Positions 8,700 to 15,741 of a stretch of DNA of 64,000 nt are shown here, in pieces. Position numbers and translations under genes: made by a program. Every line of letters starts with the position of its first letter. The first letter of the stretch is position 1. The stretch is from NCBI GenBank assembly GCA_007376295.1, contig VMGB01000002.1:62001-126000 (forward strand), given 5' to 3'. The notes beneath the pieces are model-generated. The model was given only the letters and a program-made list of their open reading frames with translations, did no database searches and had not been told where the DNA came from. The stretch comes from Parcubacteria group bacterium Gr01-1014_13. Lineage in GTDB: Bacteria; Patescibacteria; ABY1; Magasanikbacterales; GWA2-37-8.

Positions 8700-9776
8700 C
8701 TATTCTTCTGTTGGCGGTGGCACTTCATCCTCAGCTGATTCTTCTTCCGGATCTTCGCCTCTTTCCACCACTTCCCAAATTGCTTTGGTAATTGCTTTTA
8801 TAGTTTTTGGATTATCTTTTAGGAATTTCTTGGCTGTTTCTCTGCCCACACCAAGTTTTTCTTCGCCATAGGAATAGGAATTGCCTGATTTGTTAATTAC
8901 TTTGTAGAGAACACCATTATCAAGCGTGTCTCCAGAAACAGAGATACCTTCGTTGTACATAATATCAAATTCACAAGTGCGAAAAGGTGCGGCTACTTTG
9001 TTTTTTACAACTTTGGCTTTTACACGGTTGCCAATAATTTTATCACCTTGTTTAATTTGTGCCGCGCGGCGGACTTCAATTCTTACTGAAGAATAAAATT
9101 TCAAGGCTGTACCGCCAGTGGTAGTTTCTGGATTCCCAAAAACGATACCGATTTTCATTCTGATTTGGTTGATGAAGATAACTACTGTTTTTGATTTACT
9201 AATGATACCTGTTAATTTGCGTAGAGCTTGACTCATCAGTCTGGCTTGAAGACCCATATGCGAATCACCCATGTCACCTTCAATTTCGGCTTTTGGTACA
9301 AGAGCAGCCACTGAGTCTACCACAATTACATCCACTGCGTTGGAACGAACCAATGTTTCCACTATTTCCAGAGCTTGTTCGCCGGTATCTGGTTGAGAAA
9401 TTAATAATTCGTCTACTTTTACACCAATTTTTTTGGCATAGTCTGGATCTAAAGCATGTTCGGCATCCACAAAGGCAGCGATACCACCAAGTTTTTGTAC
9501 TTCACAAACAATGTGTTGGGCTAGAGTGGTTTTACCACTGGCTTCTGGGCCGTAAATCTCTATTACGCGGCCGCGCGGTACTCCGCCTACGCCCAAAGCA
9601 ACATCAAGCGACAAACAACCGGTAGGAACAGCATCAACCTGCATTTTTTTTGCTTCCCCAAACTTCATTATAGCTCCGTCTCCGAATCTGCTTTTAATCT
9701 GTTCTATCGCGCTTTCCGCGGCTTTCAATTTCTCCTTTACCTCCTCCGAAATTTGTTTGGGCATAATATGTTGCAA
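8700..9776 (-). CDS. recA: Recombinase RecA
   Basis: RecA forms the ATP-dependent filament for homologous recombination and, where present, SOS signalling. The 358-residue protein shows Walker A GPEASGKTT (about 75-83), FVDAEHALD, Walker B VIVVDSVAAL (about 150-159), the L1 region GDSHMGLQARLMSQALRK and the L2 region NPETTTGGTALKFY, with a typical acidic C-terminus. Length is normal for RecA. The start may instead be the Met at base 9764 (MPKQISEE); neither start has a clear Shine-Dalgarno sequence. The upstream leader holds a strong hairpin, listed separately. Confidence 0.97.
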   Translation of the reverse strand: MQHIMPKQISEEVKEKLKAAESAIEQIKSRFGDGAIMKFGEAKKMQVDAVPTGCLSLDVALGVGGVPRGRVIEIYGPEASGKTTLAQHIVCEVQKLGGIAAFVDAEHALDPDYAKKIGVKVDELLISQPDTGEQALEIVETLVRSNAVDVIVVDSVAALVPKAEIEGDMGDSHMGLQARLMSQALRKLTGIISKSKTVVIFINQIRMKIGIVFGNPETTTGGTALKFYSSVRIEVRRAAQIKQGDKIIGNRVKAKVVKNKVAAPFRTCEFDIMYNEGISVSGDTLDNGVLYKVINKSGNSYSYGEEKLGVGRETAKKFLKDNPKTIKAITKAIWEVVERGEDPEEESAEDEVPPPTEE

Positions 9777-9794
9777 CGCTTTATCAGGCGAAAG

Positions 9795-9834
9795 ATGCTT
9801 GCAAGACTATTTTTTTAGTCTTCCCTCCAAGCAT
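9795..9834 (-). promoter_or_regulatory. Hairpin in the recA leader, with possible 16-codon upstream ORF
   Basis: Two nested inverted repeats (ATGCTTG/CAAGCAT and AAGACTA/TAGTCTT) form a 14-bp stem with a few unpaired bases and a six-base loop. In the recA mRNA the 5' arm begins with an ATG opening a 16-codon ORF (minus strand from 9834) that stops with TGA before the recA start and contains GGAGGG. No T run follows, so it is not a standard terminator. A regulatory role is inference. Confidence 0.5.
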
Positions 9835-9870
9835 TGTTGCTTCTTTGTCTCTTTAAGCTTTGATTAAAAT

Positions 9871-10572
9871 TTAAAAATTAGTTTTTATTTGTTCTACAGA
9901 AACGGATCCGAATTTTACAATCACGTGTCTGGTGATAGTAGTGATTTTTCCATGCTTTTTTATTGCAGATATAGTAATAGTATTTACTCCGTTTGACAAG
10001 TCCACTGGAATTTCAAACTTTCCTTTGTCGTTAGGCATGATGTCTTTACCATTTACAGTGAGACGCACTTCTTTTTCGGTTTCACCTTGTACTAGTGTCA
10101 CCAATTTGCTGGAAATGTATCCGTCAGCCGGGGTAAAGACGGCCAATTTTGGCGGTTGCAGAATGCCGCTTACTTGCCAACTTAGATAACCAAGAAATCC
10201 TATGAGTAAAATTGCTACCGCTAATTTTCTAAAAATATTTGATAGGGAGTTTAGCGCCCATAGTTTGTGAGCATGGCGTGGATGGCTTTGTGCTTCATTT
10301 ACAAGGTCTGCTTCTTGGGAAAATTGATAGAGAAAACTGGCGGGATTTAGATTTAATGCTTCGGCATATTCTCGGATATATGCCAAACGATGGGCTTTGG
10401 CTTGAGGAAGTTCTTTGAAACGGCCAAGTTCAATAGATTCTAAATACTTGTTTGGTATTCTAGTTTTTTTACTAAGATCATCCAAACTCAGCCGTTGTTC
10501 TTCGCGCGCTTTTTTTAGGCGTTCGCCCACTCTTCGCGCAGGTTCTAAATTTTTTAGGCAAAAAACAGCCAT
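9871..10572 (-). CDS. RodZ-like protein: HTH domain, membrane helix and extracytoplasmic Ig-like domain
   Basis: This 233-residue protein has an N-terminal helix-turn-helix of the RodZ/HTH_25 type (residues about 14-85: RRVGERLKKAREEQRLSLDD followed by IPNKYLESIELG and ALNLNPASFL), one membrane helix (about 114-133) and an extracytoplasmic beta domain (about 140-225) with VRLTVNGKDIMPNDKGKFE and GVNTITISA, typical of bacterial Ig-like folds. RodZ links MreB to the cell wall machinery, but many CPR proteins share only this architecture, so the cell-shape role is inferred. The gene starts 3 bp after ftsK, so the two are co-transcribed. Confidence 0.75.
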   Translation of the reverse strand: MAVFCLKNLEPARRVGERLKKAREEQRLSLDDLSKKTRIPNKYLESIELGRFKELPQAKAHRLAYIREYAEALNLNPASFLYQFSQEADLVNEAQSHPRHAHKLWALNSLSNIFRKLAVAILLIGFLGYLSWQVSGILQPPKLAVFTPADGYISSKLVTLVQGETEKEVRLTVNGKDIMPNDKGKFEIPVDLSNGVNTITISAIKKHGKITTITRHVIVKFGSVSVEQIKTNF

Positions 10573-10575
10573 ACT

Positions 10576-12900
10576 TTATTCTTTATTTTGCTCTTCGGTT
10601 GGTTCCTCAAAAACTGGTGCGCCACCCGCATCCATACTTTGTTCGTCTTCGGGAATTTCATCCGGTTCAGTTGGGCGCATGTGTTGACCAAGCGGATTGA
10701 TATGTTCGGTAAATAGTTCGCGCGGTTTGGCGCCATCAGCTGGTCCTACTATACCAGCTTCTTCCATTTCGTCCAACAATCTGGCGGCGCGGGCATAGCC
10801 AACTTTCATGCGGCGTTGTAAAAGGGAAGCGCTAGCTTTTCCAGATTCCATTACTATCTTCTTGGCTTCATCAAACAGAGGATCATTGTCGCTGTTGGCT
10901 CCGCCAAACATGTTTACAGTTCCACCACCACCGCTATTATTTCTCGACACGATAGATTCATCATAGACTGGCGGTTCGTCACCTTTCAAATGATCTATTA
11001 CTCGTTTCATTTCTTCTTCGGAAACAAATGCGCCTTGCAGACGTTTTGGTTTGGACATTTCGGCGCTTAAAAATAACATATCACCGCGGCCTAATAATTT
11101 TTCTGCGCCTGAAGTATCTAAAATTGTGCGTGAATCAATTAAAGATGGTACAGAAAAGGCGATACGAGCCGGAATGTTGGCTTTCATCAGACCGGTAATT
11201 ACTTCCATGCTTGGTCGTTGGGTAGCAACAATTAAATGTATACCGACAGCACGGGCCATTTGTGCCAGACGAATAATACCGGCTTCAACTTCGCTCGCTG
11301 CCATAGCCATTAGGTCGGCTAATTCATCGATGACAAATACTATATATGGAAGAGGTTCAGCTGCGGATTTATTATATGAACCAATATCTCTTTTGCCAGC
11401 ATCTGCTAAAAGAGTAAAACGGCGGTCCATTTCGCCGATTGTCCATTTCAATGCGTTTACAGTTTTAGCCGCATCAGTAATTACCGGAGTAAGTAAATGG
11501 GGTATGCCATTGTACATAGTAAGTTCCACGCGTTTTGGATCAACCATTATCATGCGCAATGTTTCGGCTGTATTTTGGTAGAGCAAACTTAATAAAACTG
11601 TATTTATACAAACTGTTTTACCAGAATTGGTAGCGCCGGCGATAAGTAAGTGTGGCATTTTTGGTAAATCGGCAAACCAAACTTTTCCAGCCACATCTTT
11701 GCCCAAGGCGATCATCATGTTGTGGTTGTCGCTATTTTTAAACTCAGGACTCTCGAGTAATTCGCGCAAAGTAACCATGGCCACTTTTTGGTTTGGTACT
11801 TCGATACCAACCAAAGATTGGCCGGGGATTGGCGCTTCTATGCGTATGGGGTGAGCGGCTAGAGCCAAAGCCAAATCATTGCCCAGATTGGTAATGCGAG
11901 TAAGTTTTACACCTTTGGCAGGTTTGAGAGAGTATTGGGTAACAGTTGGGCCGACACGAACTTCGCCCATATCTACTTCAATGCCAAAATTATGCAAAGT
12001 ATCGCGAATAACTTCGGCGTTGCTTTTTATATCACCGGAAGTTGGTTTACTTTTGGAGGTGAATAATAAATCGATTGGCGGCAAGTCGCGGATAATTGGT
12101 TTGGGTATACCTCTTTCTTTTGGTTCTTCATTCATTTCTTCCACAACAGTTTCTTCAGAGTCCGGTTCTTCGTGATTTTTGTTTTCTTCATTGGCGCTCA
12201 AAGTTCTTTTTTGGAAAACTCGCTGTTCTTCTTCTGTTTCAGCTTCACCATCTTCATCAGTCGTAACATCTGTGGTGCCCGTCTCGTAATCTCCTTTTAT
12301 TTTAAACTCAACTTTTTCATTTTTAAATGAAGCAAAAAAAGCGACAATTTTTTGTCCGAACCAACCTAACAGTAAAAAGAATTTTTTGTGCAGGTCGACA
12401 ATTTGAGCCAAAGAAGTGTTGAAGATAAATATGACTCCGGCCAGCAGTAATCCGCAGAGCAACATAAATGCGCCCCAGTAACCAATATATGTATATAGGA
12501 ACCAAGCGGGCAAAAAACCAACCAAACCGCCGCCATATCCTTGGGTAGCTAGGTCGTACATCTGTTCAACCGGTTTTTGGAGATGGATTAGGCCATTAAA
12601 GCTGAGGATAAATAAAATAGAGCCAATAAAATGAGTTGGCCGGTATTCATATTCCATGTCTTTTACCATGAGAATAGCAACCAGAATCAAAACGATCGGA
12701 ACAACATAGCGTACTTGCCCAAAAGTAATGGCCAAAAGAGAGTCAATAAATTGACCGGCTACTCCGGCTAGAGAAAAAAAACTGAGAGCGGATAATCCGC
12801 CTAAAATAAACAAAAATAAAGCCAAAAGTCCTCGGCTGAGGTCTGGATTTAAATTTACTCTCTCAGAGAGTGTTAATTTTCGTTGTCTGTGTCTTCCCAT
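10576..12900 (-). CDS. ftsK: DNA translocase FtsK/SpoIIIE
   Basis: This 774-residue septal DNA pump has four membrane helices in the first 165 residues, an acidic linker (about 200-265) and the motor: alpha/beta domain from GPTVTQYSLKPAKGV, Walker A GATNSGKT (about 421-428), MVDPKRVELTMYNGIPHLL, Walker B YIVFVIDELADLM (about 508-520) and the VATQRPS sensor. A C-terminal winged-helix gamma domain follows (ASASLLQRRMKVGYARAARLLDEME, seen in pieces about 695-720). The order matches short FtsK/SpoIIIE proteins. It leads the ftsK-rodZ-like pair, and a TATAAT -10 element is visible at 12908-12913. Confidence 0.95.
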   Translation of the reverse strand: MGRHRQRKLTLSERVNLNPDLSRGLLALFLFILGGLSALSFFSLAGVAGQFIDSLLAITFGQVRYVVPIVLILVAILMVKDMEYEYRPTHFIGSILFILSFNGLIHLQKPVEQMYDLATQGYGGGLVGFLPAWFLYTYIGYWGAFMLLCGLLLAGVIFIFNTSLAQIVDLHKKFFLLLGWFGQKIVAFFASFKNEKVEFKIKGDYETGTTDVTTDEDGEAETEEEQRVFQKRTLSANEENKNHEEPDSEETVVEEMNEEPKERGIPKPIIRDLPPIDLLFTSKSKPTSGDIKSNAEVIRDTLHNFGIEVDMGEVRVGPTVTQYSLKPAKGVKLTRITNLGNDLALALAAHPIRIEAPIPGQSLVGIEVPNQKVAMVTLRELLESPEFKNSDNHNMMIALGKDVAGKVWFADLPKMPHLLIAGATNSGKTVCINTVLLSLLYQNTAETLRMIMVDPKRVELTMYNGIPHLLTPVITDAAKTVNALKWTIGEMDRRFTLLADAGKRDIGSYNKSAAEPLPYIVFVIDELADLMAMAASEVEAGIIRLAQMARAVGIHLIVATQRPSMEVITGLMKANIPARIAFSVPSLIDSRTILDTSGAEKLLGRGDMLFLSAEMSKPKRLQGAFVSEEEMKRVIDHLKGDEPPVYDESIVSRNNSGGGGTVNMFGGANSDNDPLFDEAKKIVMESGKASASLLQRRMKVGYARAARLLDEMEEAGIVGPADGAKPRELFTEHINPLGQHMRPTEPDEIPEDEQSMDAGGAPVFEEPTEEQNKE

Positions 12901-12927
12901 GTTGAATATTATATCATGAAGCGATTG

Positions 12928-12956
12928 TTGACACTAGGTAGTTCGCATGCTAGGCT
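12928..12956 (+). promoter_or_regulatory. Promoter of the 13005 gene (TTGACA-17-TAGGCT)
   Basis: A perfect -35 box (12928-12933) lies 17 bp from TAGGCT (12951-12956). It is divergent from the ftsK promoter region and about 50 bp upstream of a gene with a strong purine-rich ribosome site. Confidence 0.65.
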
Positions 12957-13004
12957 GGGGAAAGTTTTGGTTCGTTGACAATTCACAAAGAAAAGAGAGA
13001 AAAC

Positions 13005-14027
13005 ATGAAGGCAAAACGTAAAGATTGGTATCAGGTGGTGGTTCCAGAATCATATGAACACCTGTGCCAATTAGCGGCCAAAGGCAAAGGCATGAGAAAA
13101 GATGCCTGTAGTTGTGAAGATTCTCATCTCCATCTTAGCAGGGGCGGTAAACTCGTTCTTGGATTTTGTGCTGGTAGCTTCGCTCTTTGGATACTGTCAT
13201 TTGTATGCATTTTTCTTGATACCGGGCATCGTCCTTTGTTTGCTCTTTCTGCCGTTGTTCTGCTTGTTATAATTTGTATTTTGATGTTCATTCTTCTTCG
13301 TTTGTTTGATCGAGGTTGGGCGAAAGAACATCCCGACAAAGTTATTACAGATCTAATTCCGACTTATCTTCATACCCAGATCAATTACATGAGCACTTCT
13401 TTGTTGGGCTTTGGTAGCCGCCTTGAATTGGCAGGACTAAAAGTGCGGAAAGTGGCAGCTAAAGGAGAGTATACAGAAAAATTTGTTCGGCAGTTTTCTT
13501 CCGTGCTAGGTCCAGATGAAGAGCTGCCTCCTTATTTGGCCAGGATTGCAAAAGAAGGCCAGTATCATTTATTGTTTAATGAGGTACATGATCTGTTCGA
13601 GAAGAGCAAAAATTTGGTTGTGGCTTTTTTGGAGATCAAGCGGGGGGAAGTTAGTCGGTTTCAAAAGTCTTTACGCGCCAGTGTTGAACAACTCAAAGAT
13701 TATTCGTCCGCGCGGGAGCTTTGTTTAGTGCATGCCAAAGAAGTTTGTGACAGCATAAACAAGTTAAGCATAAGATTTAATCGGATCCTTGATGAAAGCG
13801 GTGTCTCTACGCTTGGTTCGGCAGAGGAGCTCTCGGAAGACGCAAGTACAAACGTAAACAACGCCCAGTACGCAGCACATAATTTGTTGCTAAAACTCAC
13901 CGAAATTCTTGCTATTACCAAGCTAGAGGAGAAAAAGCCCGAAACTCCAGTCACAGAAGGTGGTGTTTTGACCGAGGCTGATCTCAAAGAACTTGAAGAG
14001 TTGGATTTATCCAGCTTAGACAAGTAA
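13005..14027 (+). CDS. Hypothetical membrane protein with two helices and long helical C-terminal region
   Basis: I do not recognise this 340-residue protein. The ATG at 13005 is preferred over the in-frame TTG at 12975 because a GAGAGAAAAC purine tract precedes it. Residues about 1-45 are cytosolic and include CSCEDSHLHL, a Cys/His patch. Two hydrophobic helices (about 52-73 and 79-102) form a hairpin, then about 240 mostly helical residues rich in Lys, Glu and Leu follow, ending in an acidic tail. It has its own promoter and terminator, so it is a monocistronic orphan unit between ftsK and the small-paralogue triplet. Confidence 0.65.
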   Translation: MKAKRKDWYQVVVPESYEHLCQLAAKGKGMRKDACSCEDSHLHLSRGGKLVLGFCAGSFALWILSFVCIFLDTGHRPLFALSAVVLLVIICILMFILLRLFDRGWAKEHPDKVITDLIPTYLHTQINYMSTSLLGFGSRLELAGLKVRKVAAKGEYTEKFVRQFSSVLGPDEELPPYLARIAKEGQYHLLFNEVHDLFEKSKNLVVAFLEIKRGEVSRFQKSLRASVEQLKDYSSARELCLVHAKEVCDSINKLSIRFNRILDESGVSTLGSAEELSEDASTNVNNAQYAAHNLLLKLTEILAITKLEEKKPETPVTEGGVLTEADLKELEELDLSSLDK

Positions 14028-14051
14028 ATTAGGTAAAACAAAAAATCTTTG

Positions 14052-14083
14052 CCCTCGATAGAAATATCGAGGGTTATTTATTT
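14052..14083 (+). terminator. Terminator of the 13005 gene
   Basis: A 9-bp stem CCCTCGATA/TATCGAGGG with a GAAA tetraloop is followed by TTATTTATTT. Confidence 0.8.
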
Positions 14084-14112
14084 AAGAAGCTTTTTCTTCA
14101 TTAAGCTGCGGC

Positions 14113-14330
14113 AAGAGATGCATGTTTTAACTAACGGATCAAAGTTAGAAAACTTTTTCTGAACAAAAAAATGTTCGAGAAAAAAGAGAGAGATTGTTTA
14201 AAAATTTCGATCCGGTTGAGACATCAACTTTTGCGCAGCTTGATAAAGAAAAAATATTTTTCAAAATCATTGATGATATTTTAGAAGTGAAAAAATTTAT
14301 TGTCAAGAAAATGTTATGCACAGTTTTTTG
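14113..14330 (+). pseudogene. Possible degraded coding remnant
   Basis: The stretch from 14028 to the next gene has no intact ORF. One frame reads LRQEMHVLTNGSKLENFF then stop (ending near 14160); a second frame, entered at the same T-rich run, continues SEQKNVREKRERLF, DPVETSTFAQLDKEKIFF and IIDDILEVKKFI. A single frameshift would join them into a soluble-looking helical protein of 70 or so residues with no start codon. I cannot name the parent gene, and chance is possible. Confidence 0.3.
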
Positions 14331-14349
14331 TTTTTTTATTTTTGTTATG

Positions 14350-14355
14350 TATAAT
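14350..14355 (+). promoter_or_regulatory. -10 element (TATAAT) upstream of the first GPKxEQ-family gene
   Basis: A consensus -10 box sits 22 bp upstream of the start; the -35 is poor and T-rich (TTGTTT at a 16-bp spacing). Confidence 0.5.
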
Positions 14356-14376
14356 TAAAATGAAAGGGTGGTATAT

Positions 14377-14589
14377 ATGGATAATAATCCTTATCGCTCC
14401 GGACCAAAACCGGAGCAGATTATTAGATTTTTCAATTCTTTTAAAGATGGTGAGGGTACATGTATTGATAGTGCAAATAAATGGCTGAAAGATATGGTAG
14501 GGAAGGTAAAGGTGCTAAAGCGCGATGTTGCCAAAAATAGGGATGGACATTACCGGGAGATTCTTATCTGGTATCTCGAGTTGGTGTAG
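14377..14589 (+). CDS. Small GPKxEQ-family protein, copy 1 of 3
   Basis: This 70-residue protein begins MDNNPYRSGPKPEQI; the ATG at 14377 is chosen over the in-frame GTG at 14368 because AAAGGGTGG then serves as ribosome site. It shares a pattern with the next two genes: P-(Y/F)-R-(G/S)-G-PK-(P/S)-EQ-(V/I) at the N-terminus, a central Trp-Leu (KWLKDM), an I/V-x2-R-x-V element (VLKRDV) and a C-terminal IWY. There is no signal peptide or membrane segment, so it should be a small cytosolic domain. Function unknown. It has its own -10 element and terminator. Confidence 0.7.
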   Translation: MDNNPYRSGPKPEQIIRFFNSFKDGEGTCIDSANKWLKDMVGKVKVLKRDVAKNRDGHYREILIWYLELV

Positions 14590-14610
14590 GGGGAAGGTTA
14601 ATTTTTTCAG

Positions 14611-14644
14611 GCCTGAAGAGCTAAAATAGCATTTCGGGCTTTTT
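14611..14644 (+). terminator. Terminator after GPKxEQ copy 1
   Basis: Stem GCCTGAA..GCTA / TAGC..TTCGGGC closed by a short A-rich loop, followed by TTTTTATTT. Confidence 0.75.
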
Positions 14645-14656
14645 ATTTATCCATTA

Positions 14657-14685
14657 TTGACTTCTTAGCTTATTTGTGTTATTGT
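14657..14685 (+). promoter_or_regulatory. Promoter of GPKxEQ copies 2-3 (TTGACT-17-TATTGT)
   Basis: The -35 lies at 14657-14662 and the -10 at 14680-14685, 37 bp upstream of the copy 2 start. It would drive copies 2 and 3 together. Confidence 0.65.
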
Positions 14686-14721
14686 ATGCGGTCCTTTAAC
14701 AAACAACAGGAGGCAAGGACA

Positions 14722-14961
14722 ATGGGTGCAGAAGGTCACATGCCATTTCGTGGTGGTCCTAAATCAGAACAAGTGAAGATTTTTGCATATCACAATGCAT
14801 ACAATAGCAGTGGAGCTCTAGAAAAAGAAGTTGGTAAATGGTTGGAAGAAAATGAAGCAAGTATAACCATTACTAACCGCACCGTGTCTTTGGCGCGCAG
14901 CAGCGAGAGCGAAAGGAATATTTTTCTGGTAATTACCATCTGGTACCGTCCAAAGGAATAG
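14722..14961 (+). CDS. Small GPKxEQ-family protein, copy 2 of 3
   Basis: A 79-residue protein, MGAEGHMPFRGGPKSEQV onward. The start is fixed by an AGGAGG sequence 8 bases upstream (CAACAGGAGGCAAGGACA). It carries the family elements: FRGGPKSEQV, KWLEEN, the ITNRTVSLAR strand and the C-terminus IWYRPKE shared exactly with copy 3. The middle is a predicted alpha-beta mix without hydrophobic segments. The leader is nearly identical to that of copy 3, indicating duplication of gene plus ribosome site. Function unknown. Confidence 0.75.
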   Translation: MGAEGHMPFRGGPKSEQVKIFAYHNAYNSSGALEKEVGKWLEENEASITITNRTVSLARSSESERNIFLVITIWYRPKE

Positions 14962-15009
14962 GATGGTTCGTTTTTCGAAGGTCCAACAAAACAATAGGAG
15001 GCAAGGACT

Positions 15010-15237
15010 ATGGTTGAAACTGAAAAAAAGGATCCTTATCGTGGCGGACCGAAGCCGGAGCAAGTCAAGGAGTTTTCCTCTGTAAGTGCCTTAAATGATT
15101 GGCTGGCGAAGGATGGGGTTATGATGGAAATTATCCAACGTACTGTTGCTATCTGTGGGGCAACGGGCCCTGAAAGTCATTTCTCTGCTTTGAAAACCAA
15201 GACTATCTATGTCATTTGGTACCGTCCAAAAGAGTAG
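15010..15237 (+). CDS. Small GPKxEQ-family protein, copy 3 of 3
   Basis: A 75-residue protein starting MVETEKKDPYRGGPKPEQ, with an AGGAGG site in a leader almost the same as that of copy 2. Family elements: PYRGGPKPEQV, NDWLAKDG, IIQRTVAICG and the C-terminus IWYRPKE. It begins 48 bp after copy 2 with no terminator between, so the two are likely dicistronic. A terminator follows 26 bp after the stop. No known family recognised. Confidence 0.75.
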   Translation: MVETEKKDPYRGGPKPEQVKEFSSVSALNDWLAKDGVMMEIIQRTVAICGATGPESHFSALKTKTIYVIWYRPKE

Positions 15238-15263
15238 GTAGTAGTCCTCAAATTCATCTTCAA

Positions 15264-15305
15264 GGCTCAAAGCGTGTTTAATACCGTTTTGAGCCTTTAT
15301 ATTTT
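15264..15305 (+). terminator. Terminator after GPKxEQ copy 3
   Basis: An 8-bp stem GGCTCAAA/TTTGAGCC with a 16-base loop and a following T/A-rich run (TTTATATTTTAG). Confidence 0.7.
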
Positions 15306-15423
15306 AGTTTTAGTGTACAACCTGTGGATAAAATTTTGGAGAAATTATTTTTTCACCTAATTTTCTTTAAAATTAGCCAAAAAGGCTCTTTCCCTTGACA
15401 AACCAAAAATTTCTGTTTTTTAC

Positions 15424-15452
15424 TTGACAATAGTATATATATGGAGTAATAT
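15424..15452 (+). promoter_or_regulatory. rpoBC promoter (TTGACA-17-TAATAT)
   Basis: A perfect -35 hexamer (15424-15429), exact 17-bp spacer and near-consensus -10 (15447-15452). It lies 289 bp upstream of rpoB, so the transcript carries a leader of roughly 280 nt. A second TTGACA at 15395 has no matching -10. Confidence 0.8.
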
Positions 15453-15548
15453 GTAAATACTTTACACTTCTCTAAAGAGAGAGAACATAATTTTGCCTAA
15501 GATTAGCAGAAATTTTGAAGCCTTAAATTAAAAAGGTTGCAAAATCGT

Positions 15549-15681
15549 GCAAGGATTAAATTAAGCCCAGCCATTCGGTACGCCGGTGGGAGGGGCTCTA
15601 ATAAATATCATGTTGGCCTTGCGATTACTAGCGAAATTTTAAAGAAGAATACTCCTACGCCCTGAAAGCGTGAGTTTTTTT
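15549..15681 (+). promoter_or_regulatory. Structured rpoB leader with intrinsic-terminator-like attenuator
   Basis: The only gene-free stretch over 300 bp here (15238-15741) holds the promoter and this leader. GCAAGG (15549-15554) pairs with CCTTGC (15617-15622), enclosing AGCCC (15564-15568) with GGGCT (15593-15597) around a GC-rich core. Downstream, CTC-ct-ACGC (15652-15660) pairs with GCGT-GAG (15668-15674), followed at once by seven T (15675-15681). That layout suggests transcription attenuation before rpoB, with the upstream fold as a possible sensor. No known RNA family recognised; the ligand or protein is unknown. Confidence 0.55.
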
Positions 15682-15741
15682 GTTTTCTACCAATAAATTT
15701 TTAATTAATTTTAATAAAAATCATTTTTTAAACAGAAAGTT

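Noticed and set aside
12975..13004. TTG start for the 13005 gene
   Set aside because: No ribosome site upstream, while the ATG at 13005 follows a purine-rich site.
15395..15400. Additional TTGACA upstream of rpoB
   Set aside because: No -10-like hexamer 16-18 bp downstream; the next TTGACA at 15424 has one.
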